From Lepidodermella squamata (Eukaryota; Gastrotricha): a stretch of DNA of 64,000 nt. The stretch lies in contig JBLDXI010000024.1 of assembly GCA_047495785.1 (NCBI GenBank), forward strand, positions 4,712,001 to 4,776,000. The letters are read 5' to 3'. Position numbers and translations under genes: made by a program. Shown in pieces: positions 9,897 to 21,261 of this stretch; position 1 is the first letter of the stretch, and each line of letters starts with the position of its first letter. The notes beneath the pieces were generated by a model that ran no database searches, had not been told where the DNA came from, and was given only the letters and a program-made list of their open reading frames with translations.

Positions 9897-10888
9897 ATGT
9901 TGACTCCGGTGATTGAAATCGCGGTTTCGCTTATGATTTTTGTGGTAACGGTTGCGTCCAAGCCATGTCCAGTTCCTGGCCGAGCTTCCGGAACCTTTTG
10001 GGTCGATTCTAAACCAGTAGTTGCTAATGATCCAATCGCCGTTGGGAAAACGCTGACTCTGGAGTGTGCTGATCCGAAATTCCTTTCCTTAGAGGACGGT
10101 CCATCAGAGGTGATTGTCAACGCAAATAGTAATAAAGTTAATTGTTCCTTTAACTAATTCAGGTAAGATGCCGCAGCACAGGACTGTGGAGCCAAGAACT
10201 CGGATTCTGTCGCGAGACTCCTCCCACGAGGTCCACAAGACGTACTACACCAAGGCGCCGAATAACTACGACCACCGAGGAAACTCCAGAACCAGACCTA
10301 GAGGTAGAGGAGGAAACCACAACACGAGCATCGAAGAGAACAACAACACCATCCGGTCCAAGCCCCGGCAATTGCGGTTCGCCTCCCGAGGTCGAAAACG
10401 GCGAGCTAGTGGATAACACAACTGAGACCGGGTCGACCGCAACCCGCTCAGTTCGCTACGTCAAATGCATGGATGGATACGTTTTGGCTGGGAATCCCAG
10501 GATTGTATGCTTGGCAAGCGGTCGATGGACGAATGCGCCAAAATGCTCGCCTGCGTCTACAGATGAAACGTAATTGACTGCCAATCTATTACTTCGTCTT
10601 ATTCATCGATATTTTTCTTTTGTTTGCGTTAGTACGGCACCTCCTTCAGAAGGAGAAACTCCAGCAGATGGGGGTCCTGATGCGCCTCCAGGCGAGACCC
10701 CTGCTCCGGAAGCCCAGACCGATGAGACTTTCGCAACCAATGCTAACGGTCAAAGGAGGACGACCCTTCCAATCCTAATAATGACGACCAAAAAAATCTT
10801 AACGCCAAATTATGGCCGAGCAGCTGCAATGAATGCCCCAATGGCCCTGACAGCGTTCGCTTATATCACAACTCGTTTGATGTGGTAA
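9897..10888 (+). CDS. Secreted or GPI-like protein with two CCP domains (291 aa, 3 exons)
   Basis: Exons 9897-10109, 10163-10569 and 10633-10888 join in phases 0 and 2. A signal peptide is followed by CCP1 (CPVPGRAS to ELGFC, split by intron 1), a Thr/Arg/Glu-rich spacer, CCP2 (CGSPPEVENGE to NAPKC), then a Pro/Glu-rich stalk and a weakly hydrophobic C-terminus that might be a GPI signal. The splice pattern is supported by the inverted paralog at 15780-16723, which has introns at the same two points. A long open frame at 10114-10416 in another frame is a shadow of exon 2. AATAAA is at 10919-10924. Confidence 0.85.
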
Positions 10889-10918
10889 AAGCCTTCGTTA
10901 ATAAGTTTATCATTTCTA

Positions 10919-10924
10919 AATAAA
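10919..10924 (+). terminator. AATAAA poly(A) signal after the two-CCP gene
   Basis: Canonical hexamer about 31 bases after the stop codon. Confidence 0.6.
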
Positions 10925-11070
10925 ACGCCATTTATGAAAAACAGCTGCTGGTTTTTTTCTTGCTTTTCTTGATCTTTTGTTTGGTCAGTGGGAGCGGATT
11001 AAACGACGCCCTATGTTCGTATCGTGGTGCCGTGCCATTCGTTAGAACGAGAAAATTTTAGTTTTTTTAC

Positions 11071-11466
11071 ATGTATAACCTTATGCTCTTGCCACGTCTG
11101 ATTTCAGCTTTCAGCCTCGTTACAGTGGTCGAATCAGCCCTTGCTGATCTTTTCGAGCCAGGGGTTGGTTTCAGCAATCAGTTTTCAGTTGATTTTATTA
11201 TTCATTTTTCCAGACGGTTTATTGCTACGTGCCACGTCGCCAAAATGCGATAATCTACGTTAACGATGTTCCGTCGACGCCAGACACTCCCGTTACGCCT
11301 TACTCCCGTTTGAGGGTCGAGTGCCCTGAAGTGGGGTACATTCTTGACGGCTCCATTGTAGCTCGTTGCGGTCTCGATGGGCAACTCAGCGCTAATTTGG
11401 GAAATTGCCTACGACTGCAGTCCTACAGGACGATGCGGACGAATCCAACTACAACAACAACGACTG

Positions 11467-11500
<34 letters not shown>

Positions 11501-11955
11501 AACCACTACTACAGCGACTGATACTACTACTAAAAAAGGTATCAAAATATTTCAACAAATGTTCACGCTTAATGATTTTTCTCATTTGACAGCTAGACGA
11601 ACGACAAGACGAACAGCAACTCGATCGACCAGTAGAATGAGGACCTTGCGAATCACTGCTAGAACCCCTGCAAGGACTACAACAACTACTACGGCTTCAC
11701 GGCCAACCACTTCTGAAGCAACGTGTGAGAAATAGTTAATTTTTTGTTCATATTTTGATTTTTTCCAAATTTTTTATAGTGATGAGATGGACAACAACTT
11801 TATGGAACTTATTTGAAACTGACCCAACAACGCAAGCGGTCGTGGCGCCGAAACGAGTTCCCAACAATATAGTTACCTCAAAAGCCTCAAGTTTAACATT
11901 AAAATTATCAATTTATTGTCTAAGCGTTGTAGTCAAATTAGCTTACGAAATGTAA
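11071..11955 (+). CDS. Single-CCP protein with a threonine-rich mucin-like stalk (about 241 aa, 4 exons)
   Basis: Proposed exons are 11071-11163, 11214-11538, 11593-11724 and 11780-11955. The first exon gives a signal peptide. One CCP module follows (VYCYVPRRQ to LGNC), then a long stalk rich in threonine, encoded partly by an ACT/ACA triplet run (11452-11530), then a C-terminus with a hydrophobic stretch that could be a GPI-attachment signal. Intron 1 would use an unusual GTTGGT donor, and intron 3 a GTGAGA donor chosen to keep frame, so exons 1 and 4 are the least certain parts. The 54-bp second intron is a multiple of three without stops, so retention would also be readable. AATAAA is at 11975-11980. 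Confidence 0.68.
11452..11530 (+). repeat. ACT/ACA trinucleotide tract coding polythreonine
   Basis: Nearly pure ACT triplets within the mucin-like stalk of the single-CCP gene; likely length-polymorphic. Confidence 0.8.
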
Positions 11956-12272
11956 ATAGGAAGATACTTTATCTAATAAAATTCTAAAGCGGAATTCCCG
12001 TTTTCTTCTAACTGACATCTTTCTGACTATTTTTTGCGTAAAGATGCAAAAAATTAAGCGTAACCTAAGAACATGAGGCTACTTTTTCATCTAACATTTT
12101 TTCAACGAAAAGCCGCCTCCAATATGAATGCATGCGCAGTTGAAGCCGGCGGCGTTGAATGGCTATAACTGATGCAGCATTACGTATTTAACACGGATAC
12201 ATCCGTTTTCAGTGGTGACGTTTCGTGGGCACTATTTTTATTACATTTTTATCACGGAAAACCGGTTTATTT
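11956..12272. other. Spacer upstream of the three-CCP gene
   Basis: Contains the AATAAA at 11975-11980 and no coding region. Presumed promoter and 5' leader of the next gene. Confidence 0.35.
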
Positions 12273-13464
12273 ATGATTCACCTGATTTTCCTCTGCCTGG
12301 CAGGGGTGTGGCGATCTCATCACTTGGCAAGCGGCCAACAATTGGTAAGCTATTTATATCTCCCCAAATGGCATCGAATTCTAATAAACACATATTCTTC
12401 CCTAGTCTGCCAATTGCGTTGTCCCAGGAAGGGCAAATGCTGTGTTCACTATTTCAGGCCAGTCAGTAGTTGCAAATGACCCCGTACCAGCAAACGCTAC
12501 ATTGCGTCTCTCATGCAACTCTGGCTTCGAATTATCAGGTTACGTTTCAGCTCGATGCGGGATAGATGGAAATTTCTCACGAGAGCTTGGAGCATGTATA
12601 GGAAACTCTGAATCAACAACAGAACCCCCAGACCCGGCGGAAAATTCTATCAATAGAAACGGATGTATATTCGACCAAGGTCGGTCGAACGCAGTTTTCA
12701 CGGTCGGTGGCCGAAAAATTGTTCCTGGAGACCGGATAGGAACCGGTGAATTCGTGACAATGGGCTGCAAAACCGGTTTCACTCTGAAAAATGGTGATTC
12801 TACGTCAAAATGCCAGCGAGACGGGACGCTAGATTCTGTTCTTGGGGTTTGCCAAGCAGCAAGTACAACAAGATCGACCACCCGTAGGACAACCACGACA
12901 ACAAAGACTACAACGACAACTGACAGTTCGCAAAATCGACGCCAATCGGTTGATTGCGGGGAGCCGGCCGAAGTACCAGATGGGAAGTTGACCGAGGAAG
13001 AAACAGGTTCGCAGCTTGGATCTCGAAGAAGCGTCGTATGCAACGACGGCTTCGAGCTGAAAGGGTCTCGGCGAATCTTCTGCCAGGCCAGTGGTACTTG
13101 GACATCACCTGGAACATGCGAAGCTGCAGCCGGCCAGACCGTAGAACCAACCACTGAATCTACAGCCAAAACTAGAACTACAACAACTCGACCTAGACCC
13201 TCGCGAAGCACTACAACAGTTCAAGTTACTGATCCAAACGATGATTACCCGGTTCCAACTGAGAAGCCAGGTTCAACCCAGATTCCTACTTTCACATTTC
13301 CTCGGCCGTCGCCCGAGCCAAGAGTTATCACCGAAGCGCCCCCAGATCCCGGCCCTGGAATAGCCGGCGCGATCGTCGGAATAATACTGGCAATAGGCCT
13401 CTCAATTTTAATGCTATGGCTTTGCGGTGGGCTGAATGCTTGTGGATGCATGAAACCTTGCTAA
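12273..13464 (+). CDS. Transmembrane protein with three CCP domains and Thr-rich linkers (376 aa, 2 exons)
   Basis: Exons 12273-12344 and 12406-13464 join in phase 0. Exon 1 encodes a signal peptide (MIHLIFLCLAGVW). Three CCP modules follow: one starting CVVPGRAN, one starting CIFDQGRS, and one starting CGEPAEVP after a threonine-rich linker. A second Thr/Pro-rich linker leads to a single membrane helix (about residues 345-367) and a very short cysteine-containing tail. Layout resembles the gene at 8731-9789 but with mucin-like linkers. AATAAA follows the stop at 13486-13491. A 223-codon frame on the other strand (12540-13211) is an antisense shadow. Confidence 0.87.
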
Positions 13465-13485
13465 ATTTCCTAACGTCAAACTATG

Positions 13486-13491
13486 AATAAA
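13486..13491 (+). terminator. AATAAA poly(A) signal
   Basis: Canonical hexamer 22 bases after the stop of the transmembrane three-CCP gene. Confidence 0.6.
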
Positions 13492-13595
13492 GCTCAATTT
13501 AATGAGTAATAACGAGTTTTTGCTTTTACGTGGAATTCTTAAACTTAGCGTGACCCTGTGGGGCTAGTCATTCAATTCTTATATGATATAATAAT

Positions 13596-15538
13596 ATGGC
13601 CACGTTAGCATCAGTATTATTACTACTCTGTCCACTGATCGTGAAATTCATCCAGGTTTGAAATCTCTATTGGTATTTCTCCTTGTATTCAGCAATTTAT
13701 AGGCAGAAGAAAACTTCGAAGGCTGCGTAATTCCTAACCGTGAACCAGCGACTCTTTTTACTTTGACTGACGGCGACGTTCGAAGGCTTGCCTATGGAGA
13801 TTTCGTCTCGCCGGGTAGTGAGGTTAACATGGAATGTTTATCCCCTAACATGCCAATTCTCGACGGGCCCCTTCTCAGTACATGTCTTCCAGACGGAACT
13901 CTAGACCCACCCTTGGGGAGATGCACGAGAAGAGGGACGGCCAGAACTAGACCGCCTGTAATTTCGACAACAGAAATTCCTAAAGCAACACTTGCTGTAA
14001 CTTCTCCAGAGCCAGCCATGTGTGAAGTTCCAGATCCGAGCCCAGGCCAGATCGTAACGTCAAGCGGACAGTTCATTTCTAAAGCCGGCGAGCAAGTGGC
14101 AGAAGGGACGCGGCTTTTACTGACTTGCCTCCGTTTGATCAGCGGCGGAGCGTCCGAAACCCGCTGCCATGGTAACGGCACGCTCTACCCGCCATTAGGG
14201 AAGTGCTCAGCTCCACTGACAACTCGATTGATAACCACCGCATCAGTAAAAATTACGACAGGGTCGACAACTACCCAAACTCCTAGGAGAACTACAAAGG
14301 CCGCGGCTACAATTGTTCCAGCCAAAAGAACAACCGATGTCGTCGACGTTTTGTGTATATTACCCAATGTTGAAGCGAACGCTGGTCTTTTCTACCGGTC
14401 AATGCGTCTATCCCCGGGTGACTTGATGCCGTTCGGTTTTGCTGTCTCGCTACAGTGCGCTAATGGAGTGGTCTTAGGAGCGAACTCCATTCGATGCTCG
14501 GCTTCTGGTGAATGGCAGCCCCGCCTAGGCCGATGTGTTTCGCCTACAACAACAGCTCAACCTATAATAACGACCACTGCCGGCCAGACAGCGTGTAAGG
14601 TGCCTCTGGATCCAAATTCAGGAGTGCTTTACCAGGGAAAACTACTTTTGCGGGCTAGCGAGCTAATTCCAAGTGGTTTCGAGGTGAAGCTCAAGTGTCC
14701 AGCTGGCCTCGTTGTCCTAGATGGAGCTGATTCGTCAACATGTGATTATACTGGTAAATGGATTCCTGGGTTCGGAGCCTGTCGTCCCAATGTCACAACA
14801 CCCAGCAGGCCTCCAAGCACGACCTACTCGCCAAATAAACTACGCCTCCTCTACTGTGATGAATCACCACCTGTTCCAATCAACGGGGAAATTGACGAGG
14901 GCGACTTCACAATCGGTTCGGTTCGGATGGTTTTCTGTGATCCTGGATTCGAGCTGAAAGGCTCGTTTCGAATCAACTGCCTTCCTAATGGAACGTGGTC
15001 CCAACCTGGGAAATGTGAGCGAAAAAATGAATTACTATGCCCATCTGTTCCTCAAATTGCAAACGGCCGTGCCGATGAAGGAAACGGCTCACTGGGTGAT
15101 ATTAGGCCTGTAAAATGCGACGATGGCTTTCAGGCTTCTGCCAACCAAGTTATCTGCCAAAGCAACGGTACTTGGACGCCAAGTGTGACCTGCTCTAGGA
15201 AAATTGAGAAAATCATTCTTGTTACCCCAACGAGACTTCATTCCAGAACAACTACTACCTCTGCTATCACTACCGCTACAAGAGAAAGTATCACCACTGC
15301 GAGTGTGCCCAGTAGAGTTACTTGCTTGATACCTGAGGAATCCGCACCTGGAAGTCCTATGTACCTCATGCGAGGAGCGATAGAAATCGAACCTGGAGCA
15401 TCTGTCAAACCCGGCGTTGGCATAATTATGGTATGCAGCGAGGCTGATTATTTTGTTCGCGGTGCGTTTTCTTCAACTTGTTCACCGGATGGTTCGTGGT
15501 CGCCAACTTTAGGAATTTGCCAGCTAACATCTGATTAA
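13596..15538 (+). CDS. Secreted protein with seven CCP domains (631 aa, 2 exons)
   Basis: Exons 13596-13655 and 13703-15538 join in phase 0 over a 47-bp intron. Exon 1 is a signal peptide. Seven CCP modules occupy most of the rest, starting at CVIPNREP, CEVPDPSP, CILPNVEA, CKVPLDPN, CDESPPVP, CPSVPQIA and CLIPEESA. Modules 1-5 and module 7 are set apart by threonine-rich linkers; 5 and 6 are nearly contiguous. The protein ends just after the last CCP with no membrane helix, so it should be secreted. Modules 5 and 6 are of the shorter, classic type and the others of the longer type with a VxPG/DP start, so the gene mixes two CCP subfamilies also seen in its neighbours. AATAAA at 15630-15635. 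Confidence 0.88.
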
Positions 15539-15725
15539 ATGGAAAGCTTATAGGGTACCGATAATCCTTCAATATTTGCGCTTCGAGGTATATTATAGCC
15601 CGCATGGTGAATTTGTTGATTGCTGATTGAATAAAAATGTATTATTCAGCTAGAGATGTCTCAAGTTGAAACTTTACACCAGTTAAATTCCCACAAAAGC
15701 TATTGACACCAAGTGTCAAAATATG

Positions 15726-15731
15726 TTTATT
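15726..15731 (-). terminator. AATAAA poly(A) signal on the minus strand
   Basis: TTTATT on +, 49 bases beyond the stop codon of the minus-strand CCP gene; that gene converges with the seven-CCP gene. Confidence 0.55.
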
Positions 15732-15779
15732 TTAGCTTATCTCGAATAACAGTGAACATCAACGTTTACCTACTGACAT

Positions 15780-16723
15780 TTAGCTAGCATTAACTGGCTT
15801 TTCTGTACTTATTTCCGCCTCATCGACAGATAGTGGCTCGCACCTCGGCGCTGTTGTCCACATACCAATGGACAAGCAAACAATTCTTGGATTTCCAGTA
15901 AGAGCATATCCATCCGTGCATTTTACATAACGAACTGAGCCGATTGTGGTCGATCCAGCCTCTGTTGAAGCGTCCAAAAGCTCGCCAAATTCGACTCGAG
16001 GTGGTGGGCTGCAGCCAGCTGTAACTCGTGTTTTCCTGAAATAAATTTTCGTTTAAGTAACAGTTGAATCAAATGGACCTATGTGGCTTATGCTATCATC
16101 GTTTTCTAGAAATTTACGGTTCTTCAGTGATCACAGGCTCGCAAGTCGGAGCAGTAGTCCATTGACCCGTAGCCAAGCATATAACTCTCGCATTTCCCCG
16201 CAGGACATATCCATCCGTGCATCTGACGTAGCGGATGGAAAGTGTGAAGGTTGATCCTGTGTCTGACGTATTATCCAAAAGCTCGCCGAATTTGACTTTC
16301 GGCGGCGGACCACAGCTATTGACGGTTGAGGCTATGGTGAATGTTGGCTCGTTTATAGTGCTTGGCTCACTCGGGGTTGTGTCTATTATTCGGCGAGGCT
16401 TTCGAGTGGCAGTTTCTCGACAAAATCCCAACTCCTCGTTCCAACGTCCTGAGTTAAGACATCTAACCTGCATTGCGTGATGAATTATAAACGTCACAGA
16501 AAAAAATTATCACCTGGAAAGCGCCATTCTCGAAAGACAAGAAATCCACGTCATTGCACTCCATCATAAGCGTTTCACCGACTTCAACGGCATCGTTAGC
16601 TAACACTGGCTGAGAGTCGATCCAAAACGTCGCATGAGCTCTGCCAGGAACTAAGCAATGTTTACTTGCCACTATCACTGCCCAGATATTGATCACAATT
16701 GCAATGCTAATCATGATTCTCAT
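15780..16723 (-). CDS. Secreted two-CCP protein, inverted paralog of 9897-10888 (271 aa, 3 exons)
   Basis: Minus-strand exons 16514-16723, 16118-16467 and 15780-16035 join in phases 0 and 2. A signal peptide is followed by CCP1 (CLVPGRAH to LGFC), a linker, CCP2 (CGPPPKVKFGE to APTC), and then a third CCP-like module in exon 3 (CSPPPRVEFGE to APRC). CCP2 and the exon 3 module are strikingly alike (both FGELLD, then SVRYVKCTDGY or SIRYVRCTDGY), so exon 3 looks like an internal duplication. It shares intron positions with the two-CCP gene on + but ends without a hydrophobic tail. The ATG at 16723 is chosen because the signal peptide starts there; the open frame extends further upstream without support. 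Confidence 0.85.
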
Positions 16724-17447
16724 TCTTTCGCCGCGGGAAATTGAACGGATGTAGATGGATCCTCTACTTGACGTAAACAATGGAAAACTCGAGATAAAAG
16801 TATGCCGTAAAAAACGTGTGGCGTATTCTCCTATATTTTTCCTAGTTATCACAGAGCTTCATTTCATTTTAAACAGGCATGCGTCAGAGCTCACCCACCT
16901 GATGTTAGATGTGCATTCGAATGTTTAGTAAGTATACAATTGAGAATCAGCTCCTCGATACTACTGGAAAATTAGTGCTTGCGTTGGGCGCAAATTATTA
17001 AGCCTGATCTTATCTCGGTGATATCTCTGAAGACAGAGAATCAACATAATTTGTCGCAATCCATTCGCAGGGATTTTCAGGCACCACGTTAGCAGTGGCA
17101 GTGTGAGAAAAAATTGGAAACCGCTGCGTGAAATATGAACGGCCCCAGTCAGTTTCCGCCATTCAACTATTATAATTAAAATTCTCAACTCGGTCAGTGG
17201 TTAACATACTGAGAGTTGGCTTCCTACGAATCTACGAATCTACGAATTGTGGGCTAATTTTGGAAAAATTCATAATAATATAATGCTCAATTTTTATTCT
17301 TGCTAGGGTCAGCAATACTTATTCTTCTATACAAGCAAGGATGGGCAAGTTTTCAAGCAATAAATCTGCGATTAAAGCGAATTGTTGATACATTCATTAA
17401 AGCAGTTGTCATTAAATTGATCGGATTCTGAAACAAGCCTAGAGGCT
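16724..17447. other. Spacer between minus-strand CCP gene and cysteine-rich gene
   Basis: No convincing gene on either strand. It presumably contains the promoter of the minus-strand CCP gene and the 3' end of the cysteine-rich gene. Confidence 0.35.
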
Positions 17448-17770
17448 TCAGCCGGAGCGTGATGGCAGGCAGACGCGGGCCCAGTCAGTAATTCCGTAGC
17501 CACACCTACCACTCTGGCACTCTGAAGAGCTTGTGCAGGTAGAGTAGTCACTTTTCAGTTCACTGCTGTCGTATCCGTCATCTCCAGTCGACGCGATACA
17601 CTTCCTATCATAGTTAGTCGAATAGACGGTATAGCAAATGCCACTTTGACACTCCTCGGACCCGCTGCAGCTGCTGCCATTCGTTTGGCAGGAAAGTTTC
17701 AGATAGTTTGGATACTAGAAGTAGATTTCTGCGTGATTTAATATGACTCCAGTGTTAAGAACCTTACCTC
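17448..17770 (-). CDS. 3' part of a cysteine-rich secreted protein gene, cut by a transposon upstream
   Basis: The terminal exon 17448-17714 (88 residues plus stop) encodes two related Cys modules with ECQSGxC cores. Such EGF-like or dickkopf-like spacing suggests an extracellular disulfide-rich protein, but I do not recognise the family. Upstream, a good donor (GAG|GTAAGG, 17766-17770) lies 53 bp from the TAG acceptor, giving an intron of the size usual here. The preceding exon is cut after only a few bases by the end of a 3.5-kb transposon at 17773. Beyond the transposon (21262 onward, minus strand) the frame stays open for some 45 codons, so the exon may have been split by the insertion. 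Confidence 0.6.
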
Positions 17771-18520
17771 TACACTGTAAAAAATAGGGGGGTGATTACC
17801 CCGAATTTACTCCATTCAATTGTATGGCGCTTGGGGGGTAAAATACACACGGGGTGCATTGAAATTACTCCTCTGAGTTTTTTTCGTAAGGATTATTTAC
17901 CACAGAGAGGGTAATTATCTTTCAGCTTATCTTTCATTGCTGAGGGGTAATTACCCTGAAATTATTCCTAATTATTTCAATTAAATTGTTAGGAATTATT
18001 TTTGAATAAATATTCAAATAAATTATTTTTAATTATTCAATTAAATAATCAATTAATAAAATTAATAAGGAGGGTCCCAAGGTATCCGGATGGCATTTAA
18101 GGCCACCAGGTTACCTTAGATAACACCGAAAACCATTTCACCTGAAACACACCTAACTGATACCTGCAACCTGACTTACGCGCGATTATAAACTTTTAAA
18201 ACTTTTAAATTTTTTTTTCCAACGGTCTTGTTTTATTGGAAAAACGGTTTCTTGTTAACAACCTTTGACCGACAATAGTAGCAATGATATCAATAGCAGC
18301 AATTAGTAACAATAACAGCATATGTTATGCGTTTCATCTTTTTATAAAAAACAAGAAATATATATGACAACGCACACACTCATTTACAGTCGTGGCACAT
18401 GGCTAAAGTGGTTTTGTTTTTTATTTTATTTTGTGTATATATGTGTATTGTGTATGGGTTTTGTTTTATTTTCTGTATAAAACTGACTGACGCTCATATA
18501 AATACATAGATAGCCAAGGC

Positions 18521-19144
18521 CTAACGGCCCACAAAATTGATGAACTCTCCGAGCGGGGTACCAGCCACGCCCCACTCTCGACGATGGTCGGCGATCATGG
18601 CGGCGACTGGTGGCACGAACTGCATAGCTCGATCAGCAAAGCCGACTGCTAGTTTCAGCCAGCGGCGTTCCAGCGGCTCCACTCCAGTTAGGCGGTAGAG
18701 CTCAGATTCGTCCTGCTTGTCCAGAATAGACGAGCCGATGATCGCCCGCAAACAGTTGTTCTGCAGCACGATCAAGCGCTTTTTCTGCGCATACGACGCA
18801 TCCAACCAGGCCACACAAGAGTACTCAAGAACCGGTCTCACGATCGTCAGATACAGCAACTTCCGCGAGGCAAAGCCAAGCGGCGAACCAGGGAAGCAGA
18901 CCCGGCGAAGAGCCCCGAGTCGAGAACGCGCATCCGCCTCGATGTTGTCGAAATGCGGCTTCCACGACCCGATCGCGTCAAACGTGACACCAAGGTACTT
19001 CGCCGTAGCGACCTTCGGCAGCTTCTCGTCACCCACAAACAGCCGGTCGTCGTCGTTGACTTGTCCGCCAAACCGCAGCATTTGGCACTTCGGCGGACTA
19101 AGCGGCAACTTCCAGAGTCTGCTCCAACGAGAGACCCGCGTCAA
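18521..19144 (-). pseudogene. 5'-truncated non-LTR retrotransposon reverse transcriptase fragment
   Basis: The 207-codon minus-strand frame matches the C-terminal end of LINE reverse transcriptases (jockey/CR1/RTE-like groups): a WKLPLSPPKCQ segment, the KYLGVTFD motif, and RPVLEYSCVAW followed by the post-RT helical region. The catalytic palm motifs and the endonuclease lie upstream and are absent. It sits wholly inside the larger TA-flanked transposon, so it inserted into that element. Confidence 0.85.
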
Positions 19145-20555
19145 AACGAGAGACTTTTAAATTTTCTTCTTTTCATTTCACAATGTAAATGAATGATTTG
19201 AGCTGGTTTTTTGCAAAGAGGCCTTTCTATGCAGCAGCGCTTACGAGCGTATCGACTGATTTGCATATGCACAGGGCTGAGTTCAGCCATTTTGTAAGAT
19301 GCAGCTGATTTGAGTTGAATGCAAGTAATTTGCAAGTCTAAGCTGTAAACTCTAACGTTGCGAAACCGAATAGCTCCACCAATTTGGAAGCCATATTGCT
19401 AATAGGGTAGAGGTGATATTATTTTGTAAAAAAGTTACTTGTCTCGACTCCAACTGGAACTTCCCAATTGTTTTGATTGACAACTTATTGCAGTTAAATT
19501 AAGTTAAATCAGTAATTTCGCCGGAAAAAGAAAACCAATAAGAAAAATAAGGTCAAGGATAAGAAAAATAAAACCACTAAGAAACGAGAAAATAGAAAAA
19601 ATCCCGGCGAAAAGGATTTTGAGATCAAAATTATAAATTATTCCCGATGTCCAACTAGCGGAATCGGTTTCTTTCGAAAAAGATGAATGGCGCATGGTTG
19701 TAAACTCGATTTAAAATTACGAATTCTATACAAAAAGCAGAATCCTCGACTGTGGGGGTGGGTGAGGATCATTCTTCGCCTGCCTTCGCCCTCTTCAAAA
19801 CCGGAAACGGTACACGACGCTCAGTCTCGAAGAGGCAAAATAAAACTATTATTATTATTATTATTAGTAATTTCATATCAATTTAAGATTTATGGAGAAG
19901 CCAGTTTTTTGTTCTCCATACATCTTTGAGAGCTGGATTCTAATGGAAGAACTGTTTTAGAGAGTTGGGAGTACCAGTCACATTGCCTGCATTAAAATTC
20001 GCTGAACATTTGCATCAAAAGGAAAATCCCAAAGGTCTTGAAAGTTGAATGTCGGCTGCGATCGAATCTGATTGGTTGTTATGCTTAAAATCCAGCCCTG
20101 ATATAACGGTTGGTATACCTTATATACCGTATTATCAGGGAGGGGCTTCGTATTTATTAAGAGACGATTTTTGCCTGGCTTAGCTGGCGGCAAAATCGAT
20201 ATCAAACTCTCTGAAAGGATCTGACTGCGCATCGTATACGCGCAGCGTTTACGAAGGTATACGGTAAATAATGACCTCAAGATTAGCGCTGTTGCTTGTC
20301 AAAAAATGAGTATTATGACGGCCCAAGTTCTATGATTGTAATCAGCAAGCATTGTAATTATGAATTAGGACGACTTAATTACTATTAGCATCATGAGAAA
20401 GTTTGGTTGCAAAATTCAGACTCAGGATGGCATGGTGCTGTGACCATTCTTGACCATGAGACATTTACAAGAATTTATCCTAAAAGTTATTTATGCATGC
20501 TAACATGTTTTGGAATAATTATAAATTAATTTTTCATAATTAAAAATCAAATAAA

Positions 20556-21038
20556 TACCGTATTTGTTCCAATAGCAGCCCGGGCTATTAGATTTTCAAC
20601 CCCCAAAAAAGTCCTAAAAAGTGGGCTACTAATAGAGATGGGCGATTATTAGAGATGGGCGATGTGTTAGATGTTACACTGTGTTACACTGGATGTTTTA
20701 TTTGGTCCGAGCCACTCAACAGACCCCTTGAAAACAAAATTCGGCCCCATTTTGTCTTTTACCAACTGCACAGCTTTTGAAGTGTCACTCAAGTTGTGCT
20801 TAAACGAGTACTCGACCACTGAAAGTTTCTCAAGAATTTATTACATTTTGTACCGCATAGGGTATACCGCACAAAAACACGCGACCGCACAGGGGTGCGC
20901 GACACCTAGCAAGCATGTGCAATAGCCCGGGCGATTGTTAGAGATGGGCGATTTGTTTGACCCTGATGCCTTCACATGGGCGACTATTAGAGATGGGCGA
21001 CTATTGGTGAATGGGCTATTATTGGAACAAATACGGTA
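20556..21038. mobile_element. Nested short inverted-repeat element, 483 bp, with TA ends
   Basis: It begins TACCGTATTTGTTCCAATA and ends with its inverted copy (TATTGGAACAAATACGGTA). The outer TA could be the target duplication, as in Tc1/mariner-type miniature elements. The unit AGAGATGGGCGA recurs at least four times inside, next to AATAGCCCGGGC. Related sequence occurs at about 52990-53115. Confidence 0.82.
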
Positions 21039-21261
21039 AATGTTTCTTTAAAAATAAAATTAACAAATTTGCACGAGGGTGATTGCCCTTTGATTGCCAC
21101 CCAAGAAAAGAATTGCCACAGTTAATTACCACCCAAGGATATTTACCCCAATTTTACCACGGAGCGAATTACCACAAAGGAATAGGCGAGAGCATTTACC
21201 CCTCAAAAAATTGAACAAGGGTAAATACCCGGGGTAATCAACACCCTATTTTTACAGTGTA

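Larger units (their letters stand above)
17773..21259. mobile_element. TA-flanked terminal-inverted-repeat DNA transposon, about 3.5 kb
   Basis: The left end CACTGTAAAAAATAGGGG and the right end (reverse complement CACTGTAAAAATAGGG) are inverted copies over about 40 bp, continuing into GATTACCCC. Both ends abut TA (17771-17772 and 21260-21261), consistent with a TA target duplication. Subterminal regions on both sides are packed with GGTAATTACC or GGTAAAT-type motifs, as in transposons with transposase-binding subterminal repeats. No transposase frame is visible, so it is non-autonomous. It carries a nested LINE fragment (18521-19144) and a nested inverted-repeat element (20556-21038). Confidence 0.85.

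Noticed and set aside
10114-10416. 100-codon frame on + inside the two-CCP gene
   Set aside because: It is an alternative frame of exon 2; the CCP frame with paralog-supported introns is clearly the real one.
12540-13211. 223-codon minus-strand frame
   Set aside because: Antisense of the transmembrane three-CCP gene; valine-rich because it mirrors threonine codons.
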